Notes under the pieces: generated by a model
Told to the model about the DNA's origin: nothing
Seen by the model: only the letters and a program-made list of their open reading frames with translations
The model's database searches: none
Position numbers and translations under genes: made by a program
NCBI RefSeq assembly: GCF_005943945.1
Contig: NZ_CP040710.1
Span: 1,189,001-1,253,000 of the forward strand
Length of the DNA stretch: 64,000 nucleotides
Direction: 5' to 3'
From: Aggregatimonas sangjinii
Lineage (GTDB): Bacteria; Bacteroidota; Bacteroidia; Flavobacteriales; Flavobacteriaceae
Shown here: one piece after another, positions 43,949-53,560 of the stretch
How the letters are laid out: every line of letters starts with the position of its first letter
How positions within the stretch are numbered: the stretch's first letter is position 1

Positions 43949-46792
43949 TTAATCGTAGATATCTTTTGTTGAAAATTCATTTTCACCACTTTTTTCGGTT
44001 ACTTTTTGCAAATCACCGATAGTGATGGATTTGGAGGGAACAAATGCATCACTCGCCATGTATTGCAATATACTATGTCGCAATTGTCTGGCTACTGGCC
44101 TATCTTTTAAGTTCGAGAATAGATCAATGGAAGAAACAACCAATTTTCCCTTACCTACTTTGGCTTCGAATACATTACTCAAACTACGATTCGTCACAAA
44201 ATTATCGATGACCCTTACAATAGGTTCTACATTTAAAGAATCGATGTTGATAGATTTTGAATTAATGCACAACTCCCACCATTGCCAGTTGCTATGAGTG
44301 CCGGTAGGAAATTTGGCGAACGCAGGATGTTTATCGTCCATCAGAAGCCCCATGGTCGAAGGTTGATTTGGAAAGTGGACCGGGCTCCAAAATACCGGTA
44401 CAAAACGGCCCTCGATACCTTGTAGGGTTTTAGGATTCGGATTCAAAAATACTTTAAGCCCTTTTTTCAAGGCTATGGCAGCTTGGTCTATTGAAGAAGT
44501 TACCACCACTTCTTCGGTAGTAATAGCGGGATTTGTCGGATATGCCCAAATCGGCCAACTATTTTTGTATGCAGTACCCTCAACCGCTACCGCAACCTTA
44601 TATTTATTTGCCGTATCGACCGTGATGGGAAATTCTATCTTGCCCAATTCCAGATTATTTCCCAACTTCAAATCGACCTTGTTCATGCTTCCATGTTGCA
44701 GGGTATCGCCACTCGCATCCGTAATGCTCCAATTTAATTTTTGAGCAGGCATTTCCTTAAAAAAATTAGCGACTTCAACCGAAGCTATAAAAGTCTCCCC
44801 AGATTCGTAAACCGCCTTTTCAAAACGGATGAGGGGAACGACTTCACTATTGAACTTTCGGAATTCCTCTGCCGAAATCGCTCCTTTCGACTCCCAAAAT
44901 GCATTCAATAGACCCACCAAGGCCGTACCCTGACCAGGAAAATCTTGTAGTTGTAACAGCTGGAACCCGTCGAAACTAGGTGTTTTAAGTGCACGCTCTA
45001 TTTCTTCTTTATATAATAGGGCGGCCAATTTCCCCGATGCATTCGTAAAATCATCCGCTAAATCTAAAAGACCTTTTTTTTGCAAGTCGTTTCTAATGGC
45101 GATAAAATTCAATGGCTCCAGTACACCAGTATATTTTGAAATCTCAGACATATCGGGATAGACTGCGTATTGACCAATTTCATGAGAAATCAGAGGTATT
45201 TCAATATGATCGCTATTGGCCGAATAATCGGCATTGAAATGCGGTGGTTTATCGTTAAAAATACCCTGTCCCCGTATCCAACCCTTATCCGTCCATTGCG
45301 CTACGAAGTATTCGTCTTCAGTTTCCGGGCGCTCTCCCGTTGGTTTTTGAAAAGAAAATGCCGTGGTCGCGTATAAATGACGATTATCCTTCTTTTTTAG
45401 TTCGGCTGTCATTTTATTCAATACTGAAATATCGCCTTGCAGCTCATTACCCAAAGCCATAAATATAAAGGATGGATGGTTGCCATAATCACGCAGCATC
45501 TTTTCCGCCTCGTTTCTTAAAAAGTCAGTTGTTTTCGAATCTTCTCCCACACGGAGGCTCCAATGAGGCAATTCTACCTGCAGGTAGAAACCGGCATCGT
45601 CCGCAGCTTCAAAAGCGGCTTTCGGCGGGCACCAAGAGTGAAAACGCAAATGGTTTAGTCCGTATGCCTTTGCCTGTTCTAGAAGCGAAGCCCAACCCTC
45701 CTTGTTCATAGGTGGGTAGCCCGTTAGGGGGAAAATCGAACATTCCAGATTGCCGCGCAGAAATACTCTTTTATCGTTTATGGTTAATTTTCCCGAATCT
45801 TGGGCCACCTTACGGTAACCGAAGGTACGCGTTAGGGTATCGGACTTTGAAATCAGTCTGGCCTCGTAAAGTTTTGGATTAAACTCGTCCCAAAACTCCA
45901 TCTTTTGAGGTTTTTCGATATGAAGTCGCACTTCCTTTTTATCGGAATTGTTTTGCCTCACTTTTTCCGAGTGCATTATTCCACCTTCTTTATCCGCAAT
46001 TTCCAAAAGGATTTCTTTCTCTTGGTTTCCCTGGCTTTCAAAGGTTATTTCGAGACTATTGTTTTTAGTATTTGGATAAATCTGAAGATTTAATGGAGTC
46101 GTGGGTTCGGTAGCTCTTAGCGAGATGTCCCCGATAATACCGTTCCATTTGATTTGTGTATGGTTGGTATAGGCATGCGCCATGTCTTGATTTACCGAAT
46201 CCGGATATCTTGAACCTGCAACATTGATCAAAGGATATTTGTTCGAGTTATCAATGCAGATAGTTAGTAGATGTTTTCCCGGAGTCAGGACTTTGGTCAA
46301 ATTGTACTCATGGTTTCCCACCAAACTTTCCCGCTTTCCGATTTCCGTTCCGTCAATGTAAACGGTTGACTCCCAAATGACGCGTTCCAAGGCAATTTTT
46401 ATTTCTTTACTCGTCCATGTTTTTGGAATTTCAATTTCTTTTTGGTACCAAGCCTTCCCAATGTATTGGTGCTTTCTGGTCAAGTTAGATAGCACGTAGT
46501 TATTTAGTTCGGGTTTTAAAGTGTTGGGTGTTCCGATTCCGGCATCGTCCAAAGTACCGGGTAAGTTGATGGTCCTACCCTGAAAATTGGTGCTGGCCCA
46601 ATTTTCACTATCTCCTACGTTGGTGGAATCTAATTTCACCTTCCATTCACCGTGTAAGGAAATAGTATTCTGTTGTGATTGGCCACATCCGTAGCACAGC
46701 AACAAAACCAACAGCATTAAACTTAAAAGATGTATGTAAGTAACCGTTTTTTTGAAAAAGAATATTTTTCTAATGAGACTCATTTGTTCCAA
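43949..46792 (-). CDS. GH2-family glycoside hydrolase, lipoprotein (copy 1)
   Basis: 947 residues. The long N-terminus includes a lipobox (LLVLLLCYGC, Cys36). The GH2 sugar-binding jelly roll (ISLHGEWKVKLD, YIGKAWYQKEIEIP), an Ig-like domain, and a TIM barrel with acid/base in MALGNE and nucleophile Glu in ISHEIGQY are visible. A further C-terminal domain has KVGKGKLVVSSIDL. Probably an exo-acting beta-galactosidase/glucuronidase-type enzyme; specificity not readable. The first ATG (46792) or the fourth residue's ATG (46783) both overlap the end of the sulfatase gene (46770). Last gene of the operon, next to the tRNA structure. Confidence 0.92.
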   Translation of the reverse strand: MEQMSLIRKIFFFKKTVTYIHLLSLMLLVLLLCYGCGQSQQNTISLHGEWKVKLDSTNVGDSENWASTNFQGRTINLPGTLDDAGIGTPNTLKPELNNYVLSNLTRKHQYIGKAWYQKEIEIPKTWTSKEIKIALERVIWESTVYIDGTEIGKRESLVGNHEYNLTKVLTPGKHLLTICIDNSNKYPLINVAGSRYPDSVNQDMAHAYTNHTQIKWNGIIGDISLRATEPTTPLNLQIYPNTKNNSLEITFESQGNQEKEILLEIADKEGGIMHSEKVRQNNSDKKEVRLHIEKPQKMEFWDEFNPKLYEARLISKSDTLTRTFGYRKVAQDSGKLTINDKRVFLRGNLECSIFPLTGYPPMNKEGWASLLEQAKAYGLNHLRFHSWCPPKAAFEAADDAGFYLQVELPHWSLRVGEDSKTTDFLRNEAEKMLRDYGNHPSFIFMALGNELQGDISVLNKMTAELKKKDNRHLYATTAFSFQKPTGERPETEDEYFVAQWTDKGWIRGQGIFNDKPPHFNADYSANSDHIEIPLISHEIGQYAVYPDMSEISKYTGVLEPLNFIAIRNDLQKKGLLDLADDFTNASGKLAALLYKEEIERALKTPSFDGFQLLQLQDFPGQGTALVGLLNAFWESKGAISAEEFRKFNSEVVPLIRFEKAVYESGETFIASVEVANFFKEMPAQKLNWSITDASGDTLQHGSMNKVDLKLGNNLELGKIEFPITVDTANKYKVAVAVEGTAYKNSWPIWAYPTNPAITTEEVVVTSSIDQAAIALKKGLKVFLNPNPKTLQGIEGRFVPVFWSPVHFPNQPSTMGLLMDDKHPAFAKFPTGTHSNWQWWELCINSKSINIDSLNVEPIVRVIDNFVTNRSLSNVFEAKVGKGKLVVSSIDLFSNLKDRPVARQLRHSILQYMASDAFVPSKSITIGDLQKVTEKSGENEFSTKDIYD

Positions 46793-48299
46793 GTATTTTA
46801 TTTAGTTGTTGTTGCATTTGCTCCACAATTTTTGGATGTTGAGCTGCAATATTATGCTCTTCGGAGCGATCGTTTTTTAAGTTGAAAAGTAGTGGTAAAG
46901 TGCTAAATCCCGGATCAACGAATTTATTTACCAACCATTCCGGAACTTCATTGCTTTTTTTTGGCATGATGTATTTATAGTCGCCCATTCGTAATCCGAA
47001 TGTATAGGCCTCCTCCAGCAGCACTTTTCGACCTTCAGAGGTTTTGCCCAGCCACGCGTTTAAATGTTCTTCGCTATCTGGAGCATCTTTCTTTTCGAGC
47101 TTTTGGCCCACCAATTTTGCCAAGGAGGCGTACAGGTCTACTTGCGAAAGTAGTGCATGACTTGTACCGGGATTTATCGCTTTTGGCCAGGAGACGATGG
47201 TAGGCATACGTGTTCCCGCTTCATAAATCGAATACTTTGAACCTTTAAAGCCCCCACCTGGGCTATGATCGCCGACGAGTTCCGGGGCATAGTCCAAATA
47301 GCCATCGTCAAGAATGGGTCCATTATCACTAGTGAAAATAATCATGGTGTCTTTAGTTAATCCTAACTTTTCAAGTTGGCCCATCACTTGCCCTACACAC
47401 CAATCCATTTGGGCGATGACATCCCCTCTTGGTCCCATGCTACTGGCTTCCACGAATTTAATATTGGCAATTCTTGGCTGATGTATGTCGTGTAATGAAA
47501 AAAATAGAAAAAACGGCTTTTCTGCATGTGTATTGATAAAGGAATTGGCCCTGTTCGTGAGAACAAAAGGAATTTCTTCATCGACCCAGAGGGCACTTTC
47601 TCCCCCTTTCATATAACCGATTCTGCTAATGCCGTTAATAATACTACCCAAATGTTGACTATCTGTATGTTGTTTTAAAAGTTCAGGATGTTCCGTACCG
47701 ATTGGATAACCGTCCAATCGTTCGGTGTAACTAACGTGTATCGGATCGTTAGCACTTAACCCTACGACCTTCTGGTTCTCCAAGTACACCGTAGGAACTC
47801 GATCGCCTGTTGATGGAATCAAAAAGCTATAATCAAAACCGACTTCTTTTGGACCGGGATGTACCCTGCCGTTCCAATTTGTGTTGCCATTGCCGAGCCC
47901 CAAGTGCCATTTGCCTACCACACCAGTACTATATCCGGCATGCTTGAGCATATCTGGTAAGGTTCGTACCTCGGGATTAATGATAAGGGATGCGTCTCCA
48001 TCAATTATTTGGGCTTTACTCCTGAAAGCATACTGACCAGTGAGTAAAGAATAGCGCGATGGCGTACAGGTCGCTGCCGCAGAATGGGCATCCGTAAAAT
48101 TTATTCCATTTGCTGCCAATTTATCAGTGTTTGGTGTTTCGACACCGATGGCTCCGTTGATGCCAATATCACCATAGCCCAAATCGTCAACATAAATTAG
48201 AACGATATTAGGCTTTTCCTTACCAATGATAATTTCCTGCGCGGAAGTAAAGGTTGACAGACCCAAAAAAGATAACAGCACGAATTTGATGTTGAGCAT
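46770..48299 (-). CDS. Family S1 sulfatase (second sulfatase of the large operon)
   Basis: 509 residues with signal peptide ending TFTSAQE. Formylglycine motif CTPSR with Cys78; metal-binding DDLGYGD near 39-44 and the SDNGP motif later; KWHLGLG as in arylsulfatases. C-terminal tail ends in short amphipathic helices. The overall look is of an exo-acting arylsulfatase-like protein. The last residues share bases with the GH2 gene that begins inside its 3' end, so the two are coupled. Confidence 0.93.
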   Translation of the reverse strand: MLNIKFVLLSFLGLSTFTSAQEIIIGKEKPNIVLIYVDDLGYGDIGINGAIGVETPNTDKLAANGINFTDAHSAAATCTPSRYSLLTGQYAFRSKAQIIDGDASLIINPEVRTLPDMLKHAGYSTGVVGKWHLGLGNGNTNWNGRVHPGPKEVGFDYSFLIPSTGDRVPTVYLENQKVVGLSANDPIHVSYTERLDGYPIGTEHPELLKQHTDSQHLGSIINGISRIGYMKGGESALWVDEEIPFVLTNRANSFINTHAEKPFFLFFSLHDIHQPRIANIKFVEASSMGPRGDVIAQMDWCVGQVMGQLEKLGLTKDTMIIFTSDNGPILDDGYLDYAPELVGDHSPGGGFKGSKYSIYEAGTRMPTIVSWPKAINPGTSHALLSQVDLYASLAKLVGQKLEKKDAPDSEEHLNAWLGKTSEGRKVLLEEAYTFGLRMGDYKYIMPKKSNEVPEWLVNKFVDPGFSTLPLLFNLKNDRSEEHNIAAQHPKIVEQMQQQLNKILGTNESH

Positions 48300-48304
48300 T
48301 GGTC

Positions 48305-50185
48305 TTACTTTTGATAGTCTAAAATTCCCGTTACATGCAAAAAGTCCTTGCAGGCGTCTTTGACAAACTGGGTATGATGGGATAGTTCGGCGACCTTCTG
48401 AACCGCATCGATGAAGGGTTCTTTATCATCTACGTAGAGCAAATTGTTGATCGTCATAAGGGCCAAGTGCGAATTAGCCCGATTGCAATAGGTTATAAGT
48501 TTGTCCTTAGCCGTTTTACTGTTATAGTTCTGGTACAAAATTGTAGCGATATTTATGACCACAGGGTCATAATCATCTTCCAAAAAACCATGGAGTTGGG
48601 CCGTATATTTTTTTAGCGAATTCTTTTCCTGCACCAAAAGGCCTGTACTGGCCCAATATCGTACAAATTTATTTTCGCTTTTTAAAAGCAATAGTTGATT
48701 AGCGAGAATACTTTCTCCTTTTCTGCCAGATAAGGCCGCAGCCTCATAGATTTCCCTGAATGGATAGTTGACAGAATCCAATCTATAATCATATGGGGTA
48801 CCAACTCTAGACAGTATTTCAAGTTCATACTCTGGCAGAAAATGAATATCACGTGCCTGGAGAAGCTTATCCTCTAGCTTGTTCCGTAATTTTTGTAAAA
48901 TTAACTGATGGTCCTCGCTTAAAACGAGATTGTTCGTTTCCCAAATGTCTTTTTCGATATTGAACAGAAATTCGGCAGGGCGGGGTGCGAAAAGTTTTTC
49001 TTGCATAGGGTTCAAAAGGCCCTTCTTCAAATCACCTCTCATCTGCTGGGTAATTTCAGCAATTTCAACATAATTTAGATACCGGATTTCGGGCATAAAA
49101 GACATAAAGTTGCGGGAATAGATGTAGGTGCCATCCGTAACACTTCTGACCAGATCTGGGCCATTATCCGCACGGTCCGATGAGAGCATAACATAATCCT
49201 CAGGGTCATCACGATCATTACCCATTAAAATACGCCCGTTCAAATAGTCGGGTAGTTTTCCGCCCGCAATACTTATCATAGTGGGGGCAAGGTCTTCAAA
49301 GGTGATAAGCTCATCTGAAACTACACCGCCTGCGCCCCATGGAGACAAGTGTTTGAATTTATCCGGAAACCATATGATAAAGGGCACACGGTATCCTAGA
49401 TTGATTCCGTTGGTCTTTCCTCTGGGGATACCCTCGCCATGATCTGCATAAAAAATAATAATCGTATCATCACGTAAATTATCCTTTTCCAGTTTTTCGA
49501 GAAGATTTCCTATGCGCACATCCGTTAATTTTATGGAGTTGTACACGCGCGCAAATTGCTTACGCATCTGAGGGGAATCTCTATAAAATGGAGGCATTTC
49601 AAAGGCATTTTCACCAATTCGTTCTTCTTCTGGAAGATGGTCAAGTACATTTTTCAGATACCATTCATAAGGCATAGACATGGTTCGGGATTGGTGTGAT
49701 TCGGGGAAATTAAATACTGAAAAAAAGGGTTGCCCGTCTTTCTTGTTCCACCAACCTGCGGTAGTTGAGCTTTCATGCCAAGTATTCTTGGTAAACTCTT
49801 GTACATTGGCCACATTGTAATCTGTTTTACTGTTGTTGGCTACATAATAGCCATGCTCTTTCAAATAATAGGGGAATCCACGAATATTGTCAGGTATGGG
49901 AAAAGAACTTCTATGATGTCCGGTACCCATTTCGTAAGTTCTAACACCGGTTATTATGGTGCTTCTGCTTGGCGAGCATACGGTTCCCGTAGAAAAGGCA
50001 TTCGTAAATCGTACACCTTCCTCGGCCAATTTGTCTATGACCGGTGTACTGGCATTTTCGTTGCCATAGGCCCCTATGAACTGTGGAGAGGTATCTTCAA
50101 TGGTAACCCACAGGATGTTCGGCTTGTCTTGGGCGTTCGCCCAATAAAAGCATGTCACAAACGCTAAAAGTAGTATGTGTTTCAT
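48305..50185 (-). CDS. Family S1 sulfatase (heparan N-sulfatase-like) with HEAT-like C-terminus
   Basis: 626 residues, signal peptide MKHILLLAFVTCFYWANAQ. N-terminal S1 domain with ITIED-type start (WVTIEDTSPQF) and CSPSR (Cys70) followed by TGVRTYEMGTGHHRS; DHGEG is the second metal site. The last about 150 residues form short repeated helices (SENKFVRYWASTGLL, DDYDPVVINIATIL) resembling HEAT repeats, as in sulfamidase-like sulfatases of marine bacteroidetes. Substrate-side placement of the extra helices is unknown. 12 nt downstream of the DUF5107-TPR gene. Confidence 0.93.
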   Translation of the reverse strand: MKHILLLAFVTCFYWANAQDKPNILWVTIEDTSPQFIGAYGNENASTPVIDKLAEEGVRFTNAFSTGTVCSPSRSTIITGVRTYEMGTGHHRSSFPIPDNIRGFPYYLKEHGYYVANNSKTDYNVANVQEFTKNTWHESSTTAGWWNKKDGQPFFSVFNFPESHQSRTMSMPYEWYLKNVLDHLPEEERIGENAFEMPPFYRDSPQMRKQFARVYNSIKLTDVRIGNLLEKLEKDNLRDDTIIIFYADHGEGIPRGKTNGINLGYRVPFIIWFPDKFKHLSPWGAGGVVSDELITFEDLAPTMISIAGGKLPDYLNGRILMGNDRDDPEDYVMLSSDRADNGPDLVRSVTDGTYIYSRNFMSFMPEIRYLNYVEIAEITQQMRGDLKKGLLNPMQEKLFAPRPAEFLFNIEKDIWETNNLVLSEDHQLILQKLRNKLEDKLLQARDIHFLPEYELEILSRVGTPYDYRLDSVNYPFREIYEAAALSGRKGESILANQLLLLKSENKFVRYWASTGLLVQEKNSLKKYTAQLHGFLEDDYDPVVINIATILYQNYNSKTAKDKLITYCNRANSHLALMTINNLLYVDDKEPFIDAVQKVAELSHHTQFVKDACKDFLHVTGILDYQK

Positions 50186-50197
50186 TCAAATGATTTC

Positions 50198-53100
50198 TTA
50201 GATACTTAATTCCTTGTTGGTTGCCATTTTAAGATGAAGATGGGCCGATAAATGGTAGCTGTCGCGTTCCAACACTTTTTGAAAGGCCGCAACCGATTTT
50301 TCATAATTGGCCAACCCCATTTCACCTAGTCCTATGAGATAGTGGCAGTGTAGGTTGTTCCGTACTTTCAGATCTTCTTCCCATATCAAAAGGTCCGGCA
50401 ACGACACGGCAAAATAATCCAACTTTACTTCGTCTTTGGAATGTGCTTTTCCATAATTCACCAGATTGGAAAAACGATGCTCGGCCTCTTTCTCTTTTTT
50501 TAATTTCAAAAGGGCCATACCTTGATAAAATATTTTGTCGGGCTGCTGATCGTTGTAAAACATGGCCGGACTGGGATCACTTAGTCCTTTCGCGGCCTTT
50601 TCCCAATAGTCTTTGGCCTTGTCGGTTTCGCCCAACTGCTCATAGGCCACGCCTAGCCAATAAAGAATATCGTTTTCCTGAGCACCAAAGAGTTTGCCTT
50701 CGCCCAGATTGTGCGGGTAGCTTTGTGCCGCCTCCAAATGCCGGATGGCTTCTAAAGGGTTCTCCGATTGCAGTTCCTGCTTTGCCAGCTCCACATGAAC
50801 CGTTATATGTTGAAACGGTACCTTGCCTTCGCCACCTTCCCAAGGGTGGAATTGTCTTTCTTGCAAAAGGTTCAATGCTTTTTTATGGTCGCCCTTAAAG
50901 TTGAGCAATGCGATACGTTCCAGATACAGGTCATCCCTAGAACTTGTCAAACCTGGGTTATCTTCCAACAAGACCAAGCGTTGGTCTATTGAAACGTTGA
51001 TTTTTTTATAGAGTTGGTCTAGTTCCATAAGTAATCTTGCATTGCCGGAGTCTAGTTTAAAAGCACGTTCCAAGTATTCCCGAGCCAATTCTCTTTGGTC
51101 CATTTTATTGTAATACAGCAGCGCGAGATTGCGATAGCAAATTGCATTGATGCCATCGTGTTTTACAGAAGTTTCCCAGCACTCACGGGCATTTTCATAT
51201 TGTCTGGCGGCATACCAGAAGTTTCCGAGATAATAAGCCGCCTTCGAATCTTCGGGGTTCGATTTTCTAGCTGCCTGTAGGGCTACAACTTCCTCCAATC
51301 GGTTCGGGAAGCAGTAATCCGATGGCATTTGCTGCGCCTTGGAGTAGTACCTGTTCGCTTCGGCCGATTCTTTTTTTTGTTCGTGATAATATCCCAAAAA
51401 ATAAGTCGTCATGGGGTAGACTTCATCTTTCCCGTCTATGAATACCTTCATGAGGGCTATCGCTTCGTCGTAGCATCCCGCTTGGGCATAATCCAGTGAA
51501 AATTCGATATAGTTATGGGCATAATCCCGAAGGAATTCCTTGAAAGATGCTAAATCTTCGGTTTTCCCGCTTAACACATACTTTTCATAACGCACTCCAA
51601 AATTGAACCGATCGATGGCCAAGGAATCTTCGATCAATCGTTCGGCCTCTTCCGTTTGACCCGCTTTTCGAAGCAATATGACCTTGAGGTGCCTTGCTTT
51701 ATGGTTATGCCAGTTTTTGATCAAGGCCTTCTTGACGAGCTCCAATGCTTTGTCGAAATTTCCCGAGGCGCAATCAATTTGGGCCAGATTAAAGTATCCC
51801 GCATCTTGCCAAGCGGCGTTCCAGCACGATTTGAAGAAAGCGGAATAAGCTTCTTTGTCCCTGCCTAAAAGTCTCAGGGCAAGTCCTTTGTTAAAGTACG
51901 GCTCTCCGTCATAAGGATTTGGATTGTGTCGTGTTAAAGTAGTAATAGCCTTTTCAAAATAGGGAAGCGCCTTTTCAAAGCGTCCTCGCTTTAAGTACCA
52001 AAGTCCCATGGCATTATTGTTGCGCACATCGTCCGGTTCGCGCCGTAAGGCCTCCAAATAATAGGCTGTAGGGTCATAGGTGGCATGTCTGTACTGTTCT
52101 AAATGAAGGCCCCGCAAATACAATTGCTCTACACTTTCAATTTCCTTTGGTTCCTTGGCTGCCTTTGCCGCCTCCGGAACTTCCTGATTGGAGTAATCCT
52201 CTGGAGACCATGAAACCAAAATGTTGTTTTGATTGTCATATACTATAACTTCGAGGTCTTCATAAACGGCATTTTCAACGAAAACCGTTTTGTCAAGACC
52301 GTGTTCAGGGCTGAGGTCCGACCTTTCCTCGAAAACGATTCGTTCAGCGTTCCTCAACAGGATTCTACAGTCGGGATATTCGGCGGTAACATGAATTTTT
52401 ACAGTTGCCTGCCCCGACTCCAGTTCCAGGTTCACTAATGCTTCCTTGGTTGCGTTTTTGACCACTCCCACATTGTAATAGGGCATATAGTATTGCTTGA
52501 AGCTCTTTTCCTCATAGGGATGCATCCAAGAAAAATCGGGTTGATTATCGGTATATACACCACACATTAGCTCAATATAAGGACCATCGTCGTCGGTGAG
52601 GTTCCTGTCCCATGCCTTACCGAAATCACCGCAGCCCCATGTCCATTGTTTCTTGCCAGGTGAAACGTGGTGGTCCGCAACATGTAAGAGCCCACCTTTG
52701 GTATCGTTCTCATAACCTCCCACAAAATCGTAGTCGGAAGTAATAGCCATATAGGAGGTCGGGACGGGGATATTCTTGTAACGGGAGATATCGGTGCCCG
52801 GCGAGTAGTCTACTTTGTAATATTCGCCCTTTGCAATAGGAAATTCCGAAACGTCGCGTTTCCCATGGTCGAAAACGGCATTTACATCTGGGGGGAAAAC
52901 GGACTGGTAATGGTCATTGACCGCTACAGCTGGGTTTGCCCACCATAAAAAAGTCTGTGGATGAGGGGTACGGTTGTAAAGTTGGGCTTTTATTTCTAAA
53001 TAGGCCTTATCGGGATACAAGGTGATTCCCGTCATCCCCTTTGTCCGAAACATTCGCTCAACTTCACTAACCCAAATGGTCTTGCTACCATCTTCGTTTT

Positions 53101-53560
53101 CCTCGATATAGGAATCGACCGGGTCATAGGTGCTCGGGCGATGGTGTTGTGGCCAGTTGAATTCGATACCGCCAGAAATCCACGGCCCGGTGAGGCCTAC
53201 CAAGGCTGGTTTGATGACGTTATTGTAATATACGAAATGACGTTCCCTTATCTTGTCGTACGCCATTTGTATCCTCCCTCCCAAAGCAGGTAGAACCATA
53301 ATTTTCAAATAGTCGTTCTCGATGAATATGACGTTCCATTCCTTATTCTCTTTCTCATCACTTATTTGCTCCACTACCGGATGGGGATATACTGCACCGC
53401 TGCTTGCTTGGTAAACCCTTTTTTCCAAGAAAACGGGATATTTCTCGGGTTGCCCTATCTCATACGTCGGTATGGTAACTTTTTCTCTCCACGCTTTTAC
53501 AGTGTTCATGCTCCGTTTTTTTCGGCCCTTACTTGAATTTAGGGTAGTTATACTATTCAT
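50198..53560 (-). CDS. DUF5107 domain protein with long TPR array
   Basis: 1120 residues and no signal peptide, so probably cytoplasmic. Residues about 30-370 are a DUF5107 domain: VTIPTYEIGQPEKYPVF and LPALGGRIQMAYDKI resemble a galactose-mutarotase-like beta sandwich, with WISGGIEFNWPQHHRP and WWANPAV later. From about 480 to the end there are at least ten TPR-like helical pairs (NNAMGLWYLKRGRFEKALPYFEKAI is one, in part). Function unknown; genes of this type accompany flavobacterial PULs. The start shares its A with the upstream GH2 stop (TAATG); an alternative ATG is at 53509. Confidence 0.88.
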   Translation of the reverse strand: MNSITTLNSSKGRKKRSMNTVKAWREKVTIPTYEIGQPEKYPVFLEKRVYQASSGAVYPHPVVEQISDEKENKEWNVIFIENDYLKIMVLPALGGRIQMAYDKIRERHFVYYNNVIKPALVGLTGPWISGGIEFNWPQHHRPSTYDPVDSYIEENEDGSKTIWVSEVERMFRTKGMTGITLYPDKAYLEIKAQLYNRTPHPQTFLWWANPAVAVNDHYQSVFPPDVNAVFDHGKRDVSEFPIAKGEYYKVDYSPGTDISRYKNIPVPTSYMAITSDYDFVGGYENDTKGGLLHVADHHVSPGKKQWTWGCGDFGKAWDRNLTDDDGPYIELMCGVYTDNQPDFSWMHPYEEKSFKQYYMPYYNVGVVKNATKEALVNLELESGQATVKIHVTAEYPDCRILLRNAERIVFEERSDLSPEHGLDKTVFVENAVYEDLEVIVYDNQNNILVSWSPEDYSNQEVPEAAKAAKEPKEIESVEQLYLRGLHLEQYRHATYDPTAYYLEALRREPDDVRNNNAMGLWYLKRGRFEKALPYFEKAITTLTRHNPNPYDGEPYFNKGLALRLLGRDKEAYSAFFKSCWNAAWQDAGYFNLAQIDCASGNFDKALELVKKALIKNWHNHKARHLKVILLRKAGQTEEAERLIEDSLAIDRFNFGVRYEKYVLSGKTEDLASFKEFLRDYAHNYIEFSLDYAQAGCYDEAIALMKVFIDGKDEVYPMTTYFLGYYHEQKKESAEANRYYSKAQQMPSDYCFPNRLEEVVALQAARKSNPEDSKAAYYLGNFWYAARQYENARECWETSVKHDGINAICYRNLALLYYNKMDQRELAREYLERAFKLDSGNARLLMELDQLYKKINVSIDQRLVLLEDNPGLTSSRDDLYLERIALLNFKGDHKKALNLLQERQFHPWEGGEGKVPFQHITVHVELAKQELQSENPLEAIRHLEAAQSYPHNLGEGKLFGAQENDILYWLGVAYEQLGETDKAKDYWEKAAKGLSDPSPAMFYNDQQPDKIFYQGMALLKLKKEKEAEHRFSNLVNYGKAHSKDEVKLDYFAVSLPDLLIWEEDLKVRNNLHCHYLIGLGEMGLANYEKSVAAFQKVLERDSYHLSAHLHLKMATNKELSI

